45,994 nt of DNA, taken from the NCBI GenBank assembly GCA_027326105.1, contig DAHWFB010000072.1, forward strand, positions 1 through 45,994, in the 5' to 3' direction. This document shows positions 16,684 to 25,408 of this stretch, piece by piece. Under the pieces are notes generated by a model, which did not search any database, had not been told where the DNA came from, and was given only the letters and a program-made list of their open reading frames with translations. This DNA is from Acetobacteraceae bacterium. Lineage in GTDB: Bacteria; Pseudomonadota; Alphaproteobacteria; Acetobacterales; Acetobacteraceae. Each line of letters opens with the position of its first letter. The stretch's first letter is position 1. The translations under genes and the position numbers were made by a program.

Positions 16684-17754
16684 CTACCGCCCGCTGAGGC
16701 GCGCCCACACCGAGGAGAGCTTGCCGGCGAGTGCGCTGGCGGTGGATTTCAACGGCACCGGGGGCGCGGGCGGCGGCTGCGTCGGCGGCTTCGGCAGCAC
16801 CGCCCGCATCACCGGCAGCCGCTCGGGCAATTCTCCGGGCGGGCCGTGCAGCGCGTCGCGGCCGAGGCGGAGGATGTCGGGCCAGGCGTCGAGCGTCCAC
16901 CACAGCCGGTCCACCGCCCGCTTCAGGATCACCCGCTCCGCGTCCCAGCGGGTCACCGTGGTGCGCGGGTCGAGGATGGCGCGATCGATCAATCCGAGCA
17001 CGGTTCCCGAAAGCCCGGTGGTCGCGCTCGCCGAGTGCGCCACCGCTTCGAGGTCGAGCACCACCTCGGAGGGGGCGGCGGCGGCGCGTTGCAGGATGTC
17101 GGCGGCGAAACCCTCGATGTCGAGATGCAGGCCGCGCAGCCAGCCCGGCGCCACCGGCCCGCTCTGGGCGGCAAAACCTACCGGCAGCAGGAGCTTCGCG
17201 AGCGCGCCGGTGCGGTCATACAGGTCCGGCCGCGGCAGGCCGAGCCTGCGGGCGGCGACGCTCACCACTTCGCGTGCCTCCGCGGCTTCCCGCAGCGCCG
17301 GGTCGCCGACCAGGGCGGTGATGTCCGCCCCCGTCGATTCCAGCAGATGGAACAGCAGCACGGCGTGCAGCTCCGCCTGGCGGTGGTTCTCCGCCCTGGC
17401 CCGCGCGGACTCGCGCGCCGCCGCCTCCTCGCCGAGCAGTCCCGAGGCCGCCACCTGATGCACCGCCGCGACGATCGCCTCCGGCGTCACCGCGACGTTC
17501 TCGGCGATCACCTGGTGCAGCGCGGAATCGCGCACCGACAGCGGCACCACCTTGGGCACGTCCGCCCACGGCACCACGTAGATCGCGCCGTTGTCGGCGA
17601 AGTCGCGCAGCAGCGCGATCAGCCCGTCGCGCTCGTCCTCGCACACCCGCGCGTTCAAAAGCGCCGGGTTCTCGAACGGGACGACGGCTCCGCGCCCATC
17701 GTCCACGCCGAGCCAGCGGCGTACCTTCGTCACCACTCCCGTGCCGTGCCACAT
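16684..17754 (-). CDS. conserved-looking protein of unknown function
   Basis: The gene encodes 356 residues with no signal peptide or membrane helix. It has a mixed alpha/beta N-terminus (VVPFENPALLNARVCEDERDG), a long Ala/Glu/Arg-rich helical middle, and a proline-rich stretch (KPPTQPPPAPPVPLK, about 323-337) near the C-terminus. I recognise no family. The start ATG 17752-17754 has GGGAGGTG upstream; an ATG 15 codons earlier is possible. It is divergent from the caspase-like gene, with 158 bases between the two starts, so the two may share regulation. Codon bias fits its neighbours. Confidence 0.7.
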   Translation of the reverse strand: MWHGTGVVTKVRRWLGVDDGRGAVVPFENPALLNARVCEDERDGLIALLRDFADNGAIYVVPWADVPKVVPLSVRDSALHQVIAENVAVTPEAIVAAVHQVAASGLLGEEAAARESARARAENHRQAELHAVLLFHLLESTGADITALVGDPALREAAEAREVVSVAARRLGLPRPDLYDRTGALAKLLLPVGFAAQSGPVAPGWLRGLHLDIEGFAADILQRAAAAPSEVVLDLEAVAHSASATTGLSGTVLGLIDRAILDPRTTVTRWDAERVILKRAVDRLWWTLDAWPDILRLGRDALHGPPGELPERLPVMRAVLPKPPTQPPPAPPVPLKSTASALAGKLSSVWARLSGR

Positions 17755-17912
17755 GCGTCCAGCCACCTCCCGGTGCGACGCCCCCGGTGTAGCCGGCAAA
17801 GATGAACAAGAAGTGGCCGGGAGGGTTGCGGCGCGCCTTGGCGGTGGTCCGGCGCGGCGTTAGGCTCAGGGTTCAGCCGCCTGCAACCGAGACTTCCCGG
17901 GGGAGCCGCGCC

Positions 17913-18920
17913 ATGCCGTACTATGTCATGCTGAACTTCGAGGACGCCGACCCCACGGCAGGGCCCGGCCTCGCCACCGCGATCAAGGGCCGCAACGTGC
18001 CCAACATCGGTACCATCGGCGGCGCTGCCGCCGGCACCACCAAGATCTACCACAACCGCGCGCTGGCGAAGTCGAAATGGCACAACAAGAAAGAGGTCGT
18101 CTACTACCCCTGCCAGGAGATCCTCCAGCGCGACATCGCCAAGACGCTCGACCGCAACGATCTCGCCAACATCCGTCGCGACTGCGAAGGCGCCAAGACC
18201 ATCGCCTTCGTCATCCACGGCACGCCGACCGATACCGACCACGGATTTTCCACCGCCGGCGGGGCGCTCTGCACCTGGAAGGATCTCGGCCGGCTCGCGC
18301 TGCTGCTGCTGCCCGATACGCGCGATTACAGCATCGCGCTCGTCATGTGCTACGCCGCGCGCTCGCAGGAGGCCGATCTCGACCATACCGGCCAGATCCC
18401 GCCCAACCAGTTGCGCACCAGCTTCGCCTACAAATTCTACCGCTCCGTCTGCCAGTTGCGCCGCATCCGCATGACCGCGCGCACCGGCGCCGTTTCCAAC
18501 GACGCGGGCATCAACCATACGGTGGAGACCGAGGAGCAGGTCTTCCTGCTGCTGGAAAAGCAGCAGGCGATGGGCAAGCGCACTCTGAACAAGGTGGCGA
18601 TGGATCTGCAGAAAACCAACCTGCTGAACAGCAAGGGCCTCACCCCCCCGCAGTTCGACGCGGAATTGCAGAAATTCCTCAGCAACCCCAGCCGTATCCC
18701 GGTGGGCGAGGTGGAGACGTTTGCCAAGAACTACATCATCTACACACCCTACATGGCGGGCTACATCCAGGCCCAGTTCGACCAGGCCAAGCTCGGCAAC
18801 CGCTCGAAATACGGCAAGCTGGTCTACACCTATACCAACGGCGTGCTGGACATCATCGCCCGCTACGCGACCGACACGCACGCCGAGAACTACTCCCTCT
18901 ACCGTGGCCCGCTGCTCTGA
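17913..18920 (+). CDS. unknown protein with clan CD (caspase/C80-like) cysteine peptidase signatures
   Basis: The gene encodes 335 residues. A strand ending in His-Gly (TIAFVIHGTP, H102-G103) and a second strand ending in Cys (IALVMCYAARS, C146), 44 residues apart, match the catalytic His/Cys layout of caspases, gingipains and C80 toxin-processing peptidases. After the Cys come a SFAYKFYRSV helix and a strand ending in ARTGAV, where clan CD folds often have a substrate-pocket strand. The rest is helical, with no signal peptide or obvious partner domain. I chose ATG 17913, preceded by GGGGGAG; an in-frame ATG 37 codons upstream gives a low-complexity leader. Peptidase activity is inferred, not shown. 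Its lower GC at third positions in places (AAG, TAC, AAC-rich) partly reflects its Lys/Tyr/Asn content. Confidence 0.7.
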   Translation: MPYYVMLNFEDADPTAGPGLATAIKGRNVPNIGTIGGAAAGTTKIYHNRALAKSKWHNKKEVVYYPCQEILQRDIAKTLDRNDLANIRRDCEGAKTIAFVIHGTPTDTDHGFSTAGGALCTWKDLGRLALLLLPDTRDYSIALVMCYAARSQEADLDHTGQIPPNQLRTSFAYKFYRSVCQLRRIRMTARTGAVSNDAGINHTVETEEQVFLLLEKQQAMGKRTLNKVAMDLQKTNLLNSKGLTPPQFDAELQKFLSNPSRIPVGEVETFAKNYIIYTPYMAGYIQAQFDQAKLGNRSKYGKLVYTYTNGVLDIIARYATDTHAENYSLYRGPLL

Positions 18921-19010
18921 TTCGGTGGGGATTGCAGAGCAAGCGGCGGAGTGCGGCGCCCGGCGCACGAGCGCAGGGTGAGGCCCTCACCGCCCGCGGA
19001 GCGCGCCACC

Positions 19011-20090
19011 ATGAACGCCATCTCCCCCGCCCCCTTTGCCACCGCGGCCGCCCGCCGCGCCGCCATCGCCGCGCGCGCGCCGGCGGCGGACGGGCATTTC
19101 GTCTATGCGGTGCGCACGACGGGGGTCTATTGCCGCCCCTCCTGCCCCTCGCGCGCCGCGCGGGCGGAGAATATCGTGCTGTTCGAAAGCCCCGCCGAGG
19201 CCCGGGCGGGCGGCTTCCACCCCTGCCGCCGCTGCCACCCCGACCGGGCCGGCCCACCCCACGCGGGCGTGATCGCGCGCGCCTGCCGCCGCCTCGAGAG
19301 CGCCGAAACCCCGCCGCCGCTCGCTGCCCTCGCCGGCGAGGCCGGGCTCAGCCCGTTTCATTTCCATCGTCTGTTCCGCGCCGCCACCGGCCTCACCCCG
19401 CGGGCCTACGGCGCCGCCTGCCGCGCCCGCCGCCTGCGCGCCGGCCTCGCCGCCGCCGCTTCGGTGACCGAGGCGCTCTACGAGGCCGGCTTCAACGCGT
19501 CGAGCCGCTTCTACGACCAGGCCGGCGCGCTGCTCGGCATGAGCCCGCGCCGCTGGCGGGCCGGCGGGGCAGGGGAGAAGCTGACCTTCGCCACCGGCCG
19601 CTGTGCGCTCGGTGCCGTTCTCGTCGCCGCGACCGAACGGGGCATCGCCGCGATCGATCTCGGCGATGACCCGGCCGCGCTCGAGGCCGCCCTCCGCCGC
19701 CGTTTCCCCCGCGCGCGCATCGAGCAGGGTGACGAAGCCTTCGCCGCCTGGGTCGGGACCGTCGTCGCCGCGCTCGAAACCCCCGCCGCGACGGCCCTGC
19801 CGCTCGACATCCGCGGCACCGCCTTCCAGGCCCGGGTGTGGGCAGCGCTGCGCGCCGTCCCACCCGGCCAGACGGTGGCCTACGCCGAACTCGCCGCCCG
19901 CATCGGCGCGCCGCGCGCGGTGCGCGCGGTGGCTGGCGCCTGCGCCGCCAACCCCGCCGCCATCGCCATCCCCTGCCACCGCGCCGTGCGCGCAGACGGC
20001 GCGCTCGCTGGCTATCGCTGGGGGATTGCGCGCAAGGCGGCGCTGCTCGCGCGGGAGGCAGAACCCGGCGCCGGCAAGCAGGCCAAGTGA
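19011..20090 (+). CDS. ada: Ada: methylated-DNA repair protein and AraC-type activator
   Basis: The gene encodes 359 residues. The N-terminal zinc domain has C41 (GVYCRPSC), C45, C72 and C75 (HPCRRCHPD), matching the methyl-phosphotriester acceptor set of E. coli Ada. A central AraC-type helix-turn-helix region follows (LAGEAGLSPFHFHRLFRAATGLTPRAY). The C-terminal O6-methylguanine methyltransferase has the acceptor motif IPCHRAV with C322. It repairs alkylated DNA in the cytosol and, once methylated, activates its regulon. ATG 19011 is preferred over an upstream ATG-less extension of 20 residues. It lies 90 bases after the caspase-like gene on the same strand. Confidence 0.94.
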   Translation: MNAISPAPFATAAARRAAIAARAPAADGHFVYAVRTTGVYCRPSCPSRAARAENIVLFESPAEARAGGFHPCRRCHPDRAGPPHAGVIARACRRLESAETPPPLAALAGEAGLSPFHFHRLFRAATGLTPRAYGAACRARRLRAGLAAAASVTEALYEAGFNASSRFYDQAGALLGMSPRRWRAGGAGEKLTFATGRCALGAVLVAATERGIAAIDLGDDPAALEAALRRRFPRARIEQGDEAFAAWVGTVVAALETPAATALPLDIRGTAFQARVWAALRAVPPGQTVAYAELAARIGAPRAVRAVAGACAANPAAIAIPCHRAVRADGALAGYRWGIARKAALLAREAEPGAGKQAK

Positions 20091-20233
20091 CGGCGATTCG
20101 CGTTCGCCGCTGGATGTCCGGGGCGGAGAAGGCTGCTGGAAGGCGCGCACGGGCGGGCCGGAACGGCCCATTCCTCGACCGCGGTCCGGGCCGGCGCGCC
20201 CCGAAGGCCGACGGTTCGCTGCCCCGATCGCCC

Positions 20234-20259
20234 GCCGCCGGCCAAAAGGGGCCGGCGGC
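20234..20259. terminator. GC-rich hairpin between ada and purC
   Basis: GCCGCCGGCC and GGCCGGCGGC form a perfect 10-bp stem with a six-base loop. It lies between the convergent 3' ends of ada and purC. There is no clear poly-T tract on either strand, so termination is inferred from position and stem strength. Confidence 0.5.
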
Positions 20260-20270
20260 CCACCCGCACC

Positions 20271-21035
20271 CTACTGCATCGTCTCCGGCCCCTTCATGTC
20301 GCGGGTGCCGGCTTCGGGGAGGATGCCCAGGCGTTTGGCGACTTCCTGGTAGGCCTCCTCCACCTTGCCGAGGTCGCGGCGGAAGCGGTCCTTGTCCATC
20401 TTCTCGTTGGTCTTGGAATCCCACAGCCGGCAATTGTCGGGGCTGATCTCGTCGGCGAGCACGATGCGCATGTCCTCGTTCTCCCACAGCCGCCCGAACT
20501 CGATCTTGAAATCCACCAGCGTGATCCCGACGCCGAGGAAAAGTCCGGTCAGGAAATCATTGATCCTCAAAGTAAGAGAGACGATGTCGTCCATGTCCTG
20601 CGGGTGCGCCCAGCCGAAGGCGGTGATGTGCTCCTCGGCCACCATGGGGTCGTTCAGCGCGTCGTTCTTGTAGTAGTATTCGATGATCGAGCGCGGCAGG
20701 CGGGTGCCTTCGGGGATGCCGAGCCGGGTCGCGAGGCTGCCCGCCGCGACGTTGCGCACCACCACCTCGACGGGGATGATCTCCACCTCGCGGATCAATT
20801 GTTCGCGCATGTTGAGCCGGCGGACGAAATGCGTCGGAATGCCGATTTCGGCGAGCCGCAGCATCAGATACTCGCTGATGCGGTTGTTCAGCACGCCCTT
20901 GCCGGTGATCACGCCCTTCTTCTGCGCGTTGAAGGCGGTGGCATCGTCCTTGAAATACTGCACGAGCGTGCCGGGCTCCGGCCCCTCGAACAGGATTTTG
21001 GCTTTGCCTTCGTAGAGCTGCCGCCGCCGGGCCAT
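20271..21035 (-). CDS. purC: phosphoribosylaminoimidazole-succinocarboxamide synthase (SAICAR synthase)
   Basis: The gene encodes 254 residues. It joins CAIR and aspartate with ATP in de novo purine synthesis. Family blocks are [12 protein letters not shown] at the N-terminus, [48 protein letters not shown] and [13 protein letters not shown]. The start ATG (21033-21035) directly precedes the conserved [11 protein letters not shown]; the longer frame upstream is an antisense shadow of the NRDE gene. It ends the purB-NRDE-purC run. Confidence 0.96.
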   Translation of the reverse strand: MARRRQLYEGKAKILFEGPEPGTLVQYFKDDATAFNAQKKGVITGKGVLNNRISEYLMLRLAEIGIPTHFVRRLNMREQLIREVEIIPVEVVVRNVAAGSLATRLGIPEGTRLPRSIIEYYYKNDALNDPMVAEEHITAFGWAHPQDMDDIVSLTLRINDFLTGLFLGVGITLVDFKIEFGRLWENEDMRIVLADEISPDNCRLWDSKTNEKMDKDRFRRDLGKVEEAYQEVAKRLGILPEAGTRDMKGPETMQ

Positions 21036-21108
21036 GATGCGATCCTCGTCCCCTGGGGCACCGCGCGGGCGGCGCCGCAAACGGTATAGCAACCCGTCCC
21101 GCCCCCGG

Positions 21109-21840
21109 CTACCGGGCGGGGGAAACCTGCCGGAACGGCGCCACATCCGCCGGCCCCGCGGCAAACAGCCACCGCGCCGGCCCCGCGGCGGGGAGCGCGA
21201 GCAGGCTCGCCGAGACGGTGGCGAACCCTGCCGTCTCGGGGATGGTGAGCCGGCTTTCGGCGGAGCCCGAACGGTCGCCAAGGATCGCCCGCCAGGCTTC
21301 CCACTCTCCCCGATCCGGGTCGGGCGGGGGGGCGGCACGAAAGCGCGGCAGGTGGCGGGCGATGCGCGGGGCGGAGAGATCGTTGGGGTCGTGCGCGCTC
21401 GCCATCCACAGGCCGGGCGCGAGCGGGCTCGGCGCGATCGGCCCGGAACCCGGGTTGGCGAGCCAGAACGTCTCTCGTGCATCGCTCACGAACATGTTGA
21501 AACTGCGATATTCACTGCCGGGAAGGGCGGCGATGTCGGCAGCCGCGGCGGCGGCGGTCGCGTGGCCCAGCGCGCGCAGCGGTAGGCCGCCCCGGCTCGC
21601 CTTGCCCGGCGCCGGGCCGAGACTGTCCGGGCGGTTGAGAATGGCGGCGACCACGCCCTCCGCGTTCACCCCCATCCAGGTGCCCCCCGCCAGCCGGTCG
21701 CGCCCCGCGATCACCCCGGGCAGCTCCGGCCAATAGGACCCCGGCGGATCCCACGGCCGGTCCACGCGCTCGTCCCGGTTCGCCGCCAGGACGAGCGGCC
21801 AGCGATGGCCGGGGCGGATCAGGAGGACGATCGAACACAT
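21109..21840 (-). CDS. NRDE (TANGO2-like) family protein
   Basis: The gene encodes 243 residues. The N-terminus MCSIVLLI with Cys2 and the NRDE motif (residues 21-24) followed by RPWDPPG define the NRDE/DUF833 family. Further family blocks are [19 protein letters not shown] and SFNMFVSD. An Ntn-hydrolase-like fold has been proposed; eukaryotic TANGO2 is linked to metabolism of lipids or haem, but the bacterial role is unclear. It starts 12 bases after the end of purB and precedes purC, so it is cotranscribed with purine genes. No link to purine chemistry is evident. Confidence 0.88.
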   Translation of the reverse strand: MCSIVLLIRPGHRWPLVLAANRDERVDRPWDPPGSYWPELPGVIAGRDRLAGGTWMGVNAEGVVAAILNRPDSLGPAPGKASRGGLPLRALGHATAAAAAADIAALPGSEYRSFNMFVSDARETFWLANPGSGPIAPSPLAPGLWMASAHDPNDLSAPRIARHLPRFRAAPPPDPDRGEWEAWRAILGDRSGSAESRLTIPETAGFATVSASLLALPAAGPARWLFAAGPADVAPFRQVSPAR

Positions 21841-21852
21841 CTGCGCATCGGT

Positions 21853-23208
21853 TTATGGGTCTAGGGATGGCCCGGCCTCGCCAAACACCCGGGTGAAGAT
21901 GAGGTCGAGGGCGGCGAGGTGGGCGGTGGGGTCCATGGCGCGATCGATCGCATCGGGTGGAATGCGGCCGGCGACCTCGGGGTCGGCGAGGAGACGGTTG
22001 CGGAAATCCTGGCTTTCCGGGCGGTCGAGCCCCTCCCAGGTGGCCATGGCGTGGCGCTGGACGATACGATAGGCGTCCTCGCGCGAAAGCCCGGCGCGGG
22101 CCAGCGCCAGCAGCACCTCCCCGCTGTGCACCACGCCGCCGAGAGCGGCGAGGTTGGCCGCCATGCGCTCGGGGTGGACGACCAGCCGCTCAACCATGGA
22201 CGCCAGCCGGTCTAGCGCGAAGTCGAGCGCGACGGCGGCATCCGGAGCGATCACCCGCTCGACCGAGGAGTGGCTGATGTCGCGCTCGTGCCACAGCGCC
22301 ACGTTCTCGAGCGCCGGCGTCACTGTCGCGCGCACCAGCCGTGCCAGGCCGGTGAGGTTCTCGGAAAGGACCGGGTTGCGCTTGTGCGGCATGGCGGAAG
22401 AGCCCTTCTGCCCGGGCGCGAAAAACTCCTCCGCCTCGCGCACCTCGCTGCGCTGGAGGTGGCGCACCTCGGTCGCCAGCCGTTCGATGGCGGAGGCGGT
22501 GAGCGCGAGCGCGCAGAACCAGGCCGCGTGGCGGTCGCGCGGGATGACCTGGGTGGAGTGGCTCTCCACCGCGAGGCCGAGACGGGTCGCGATATGGGCC
22601 TCCACCCGGGGATCGAGATGGGCGTAGGTGCCGACCGCACCCGAGACGGCGGCCACCGCCACCTCCGCCCGCGCTGCTTTCATCCGCTCTCGGTTTCGCG
22701 CGAATTCCGCGTAATGGCCGGCGAGTTTGAGACCGAAGCTGAGCGGTTCGGCGTGAATGCCGTGGCTGCGGCCGATGGTGAGGGTGAATTTGTGCTCGAA
22801 GGCGCGGCGTTTCAGCGCGCCGAGCACGGCGTCGAGATCGGCGAGCAGCAGGTCGGTCGCCTGGACCATCTGCAGGGCGAGGGAGGTGTCGAGCACGTCG
22901 CTCGACGTCATGCCGAGGTGGACGAAGCGGGAGGCGGGGCCGACGCCCTCGGCGAGCCAGGTGAGGAAGGCGATGACATCGTGGCGGGTTTCCGCCTCGA
23001 TCGCCTCGATGCGGGCGAGATCGGCCGGGCCGATCACGGCGACGGCTGTTTCGCCGCGCTCGCGGATCGTTACGGCTGCGGAGCGGGGAATCTGGCCCAG
23101 GGAGGCCATGGCCTCGGCGGCGAGCGCCTCGATCTCGAACCACAGGCGGTAGCGGTTCGCCGCCGACCAGATCGCTGCCATCTCGGGGCGGGTGTAGCGT
23201 GGGACCAT
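21853..23208 (-). CDS. purB: adenylosuccinate lyase
   Basis: The gene encodes 451 residues. It cleaves SAICAR to AICAR and adenylosuccinate to AMP, with release of fumarate. Conserved blocks are MTSSDVLDTSLALQM (about 100-114), GRSHGIHAEP and the fumarase/aspartase superfamily signature GSSAMPHKRNP (269-279). The start MVPRYTRPEM is the usual N-terminus. It is the first gene of the purB-NRDE-purC run and starts 77 bases from the divergent TerC gene. Confidence 0.96.
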   Translation of the reverse strand: MVPRYTRPEMAAIWSAANRYRLWFEIEALAAEAMASLGQIPRSAAVTIRERGETAVAVIGPADLARIEAIEAETRHDVIAFLTWLAEGVGPASRFVHLGMTSSDVLDTSLALQMVQATDLLLADLDAVLGALKRRAFEHKFTLTIGRSHGIHAEPLSFGLKLAGHYAEFARNRERMKAARAEVAVAAVSGAVGTYAHLDPRVEAHIATRLGLAVESHSTQVIPRDRHAAWFCALALTASAIERLATEVRHLQRSEVREAEEFFAPGQKGSSAMPHKRNPVLSENLTGLARLVRATVTPALENVALWHERDISHSSVERVIAPDAAVALDFALDRLASMVERLVVHPERMAANLAALGGVVHSGEVLLALARAGLSREDAYRIVQRHAMATWEGLDRPESQDFRNRLLADPEVAGRIPPDAIDRAMDPTAHLAALDLIFTRVFGEAGPSLDP

Positions 23209-23285
23209 CGCGGCGTTCTCCTCGCCGTCCTTCTGCGGACCGGGGAGGCGGTTGACAAGTCTGCGCGTGCGGGCGAGCCAGGGGC

Positions 23286-23873
23286 GTGGCCCCGTTGCTC
23301 GCGACCGATCTCGCCGTCCTCGCCCAGGTGTTGCTGATCGACCTCGCGCTCGCCGGGGACAATGCGGTGGTGATCGGGCTCGCGGTCGCGCCGCTGCGGG
23401 CGGAGTTGCGGCGGCGGGCGGTCTGGCTCGGCGTCGGGCTCGCGGCGGTGGTTCGGCTCGCGCTGGCGCTGGTGGCGCTGCGGCTGCTCGCCATCGTCGG
23501 GCTGACCCTCGCCGGCGGTATCCTGCTCCTGTGGGTGGCGTGGAAGATGTGGCGCGAGTTGCGCCGGCCGGCGGCGCACGCGGGGGGAGGGGGCGCGGGC
23601 CTCGGCGGGGCCTTGCTGCGGATCGCGCTCGCCGATCTTTCCATGAGTCTCGACAATGTGCTGGCGGTGGCGGGCGCGGCGCATGAGCACCCGTGGATCC
23701 TGGCCGGCGGGCTCGGGCTTTCGGTGGTGGCGATGGGGCTGGCGGCAGGCGCGATCGCGGCGCTGCTCGCGCGCTACCGCTGGATCGCCTGGGCGGGCCT
23801 CGCCATGGTGGTCTATGTCGCGCTGCACATGATCGTGCAGGGCTGGGGCGAGCTGGCGGGGCGGCTGGGCTGA
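23286..23873 (+). CDS. TerC/YjbE-family integral membrane protein
   Basis: The gene encodes 195 residues with about seven membrane segments. Two conserved acidic membrane motifs are present: IDLALAGDNAVVIGLA (near residue 19) and its counterpart IALADLSMSLDNVLAVAG (near 114). TerC-family proteins are implicated in metal-ion export, chiefly manganese, or in membrane protein metallation. The start is GTG 23286-23288. The 77-base gap to purB is too short for a Mn riboswitch of the yybP type, and none is seen. Confidence 0.88.
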   Translation: MAPLLATDLAVLAQVLLIDLALAGDNAVVIGLAVAPLRAELRRRAVWLGVGLAAVVRLALALVALRLLAIVGLTLAGGILLLWVAWKMWRELRRPAAHAGGGGAGLGGALLRIALADLSMSLDNVLAVAGAAHEHPWILAGGLGLSVVAMGLAAGAIAALLARYRWIAWAGLAMVVYVALHMIVQGWGELAGRLG

Positions 23874-23895
23874 ACGGCGCCGGCCCGGGCGCCGG

Positions 23896-24639
23896 TCAGC
23901 GCTGCGCGAAGAGGGCGTGGAGGTCGATCGGGGCTTCCTCCGCGCCGCCGCCGATGTCGCGCGCCAGTGTGGCGAGGTGGGCGGACATCAGCGCTTGGGC
24001 GCGGGGCTCGTCGTGGGCGGCGAGTGCGGCGAGCAGGGCGGCGTGGTCCTCCTCGGCGCAGGGGGTGCGGCCGGGGGTCTCGTAGAGGGCGAGGATGAGC
24101 GAGGAACGGGCGGCGAGCTGGCCGACGAAGCCGGCGAGCGCGCGGTTGCCGCCGATCTCGGCGACCAGCAGGTGGAATTCGCCGGAGAGCCGGATGTGGG
24201 CGCGGCGGTCCCCGCGGGCGACCGCGGCGGCGCCGGCTTCGAGGTTGCGCTGCAGGCGGGCGAGGTCGGCGGGGCGGGCGGCGCGGGCGGCGGTGGCTAC
24301 GGTCGCGCGCTCGACCACCTCGCGGGCGGCGAACACTTCGCGCGCCTCCTCGATCGAGGGGCGGGCGACGCAGGCGCCGCGGTTGGGCCGCTGGTCCACC
24401 AGATGGTCATGGGCGAGGCGCTGCAGCGCCTTGCGGATGACGGTGCGGCTGAAGCCGAAGGCCGCCGCCAGCGTATCCTCCGGCAGCGCGGTGCCGGGCG
24501 GCAGGCGGTGATCGACGATGGCGGCGTAGATCGCACCATAGACCCGACCGTCCGCCGCGCCACGGGTGGCACGGCCGCCATTGCCGGCCCCGGGCGGGGG
24601 GGTAGCAGGGGAGCGGGCGAGGGCGGGCTGCGTGCTCAT
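23896..24639 (-). CDS. GntR-family (FadR/FCD type) transcription regulator
   Basis: The gene encodes 247 residues. A disordered N-terminus is followed by a winged helix-turn-helix (DTLAAAFGFSRTVIRKALQRLAHDHLVDQRPNRGACV, about 55-91) and a helical FCD effector domain with the metal-site histidines in FHLLVAEIGGNR and EEDHAALLAAL. The FCD domain usually binds a small carboxylic or nucleobase-like ligand. It starts 7 bases after the SDR gene and forms the last gene of the cvpA-purF-SDR run. It may regulate that operon, but no operator can be assigned. Confidence 0.9.
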   Translation of the reverse strand: MSTQPALARSPATPPPGAGNGGRATRGAADGRVYGAIYAAIVDHRLPPGTALPEDTLAAAFGFSRTVIRKALQRLAHDHLVDQRPNRGACVARPSIEEAREVFAAREVVERATVATAARAARPADLARLQRNLEAGAAAVARGDRRAHIRLSGEFHLLVAEIGGNRALAGFVGQLAARSSLILALYETPGRTPCAEEDHAALLAALAAHDEPRAQALMSAHLATLARDIGGGAEEAPIDLHALFAQR

Positions 24640-24646
24640 CCCCCGC

Positions 24647-25408
24647 TTATATCGCCGGGTCGGGCTCCGATGAAGGGTGGGGCGCGAGGCGGATGGTCTC
24701 GCCCTGGCGGGTTTCCGAGGGCAGGCAGAGGGCGGCGATGGCGGGCGCGACGTCGGCCGCAGTGGCGAGTTCGCCCTTATCCTCGGCGGGATGGGAGAGC
24801 AGGCGCAGGCGGGTGGCGACCGGACCGGGATCGCAGAGATTGACGCGCAGCGGGGTGAGCCGGCTTTCCGCCGCCCAGGCGCGGACGAGATATTCCATCC
24901 CCGCCTTGGTGGCGCCGAACCCGCCCCAATAGGCGGTGGCCTCGCTGGCGATGGCGCAGGTGAGTGCCACCGCGCGGCCCGCGGGGGCGGCGCGGAGCAG
25001 CGGGTCGGTGCTGCGGATCAGCCGCTGGACCGCGGTGAGGTTGACCTCGACCAGCTCGGTCCAGGTGGCGGGGAGAAGCTGGGCGGCAGGCGTGAGGGCG
25101 CCGAGCGTCGCCGCCGCCAGGACCAGGATGTCCAGCCGGCCGAAGCGATTGAGCAGGCTGGGGCCGATGACATCGACCGCGTCCCCGGTGCGCAGATCGA
25201 GCGGCAGGAGGGTAGCGGCGCCGCCGGCGGCGCGGATCGCGTCGTCGGTCTCCATCAGCCCGCCCTCGGTCCGCGCGGTGAGCACGACGTGGGCGCCGAG
25301 GCGGGCGAGCGCGAGCGCGGTGGCGGCGCCGGTGCCCCGCGAGGCCCCGGTGACGAGGGCGACGCTGCCCGCGAGCGGCGCCCCGGCAGCGACGGACGCT
25401 TCAGCCAT
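24647..25408 (-). CDS. short-chain dehydrogenase/reductase homologue lacking the catalytic Ser and Tyr
   Basis: The gene encodes 253 residues of a classical SDR Rossmann fold. The cofactor motif TGASRGTG (20-27) and the C-terminal DPGPVATRL are intact. At the active site the usual Ser-x12-Tyr-x3-Lys reads C151...F164...K168 (segment [12 protein letters not shown]), so both catalytic Ser and Tyr are replaced while Lys is kept. The usual NNAG is LAAAT here. It may bind NAD(P) without catalysis, or act as a regulator. Related YciK-like proteins are the closest I can name. It overlaps the purF stop by 8 bases, indicating tight coupling to purine synthesis. Confidence 0.88.
   Translation of the reverse strand: MAEASVAAGAPLAGSVALVTGASRGTGAATALALARLGAHVVLTARTEGGLMETDDAIRAAGGAATLLPLDLRTGDAVDVIGPSLLNRFGRLDILVLAAATLGALTPAAQLLPATWTELVEVNLTAVQRLIRSTDPLLRAAPAGRAVALTCAIASEATAYWGGFGATKAGMEYLVRAWAAESRLTPLRVNLCDPGPVATRLRLLSHPAEDKGELATAADVAPAIAALCLPSETRQGETIRLAPHPSSEPDPAI

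Noticed and set aside
23252-23257. Perfect TTGACA on the plus strand before the TerC gene
   Set aside because: No acceptable -10 box lies 16-18 bases downstream, and the GTG start is only 28 bases away. It may still act as a weak -35, but I cannot support a promoter.
23209-23285. Possible yybP-ykoY manganese riboswitch ahead of the TerC gene
   Set aside because: The gap is only 77 bases and lacks the conserved riboswitch core and terminator hairpin.
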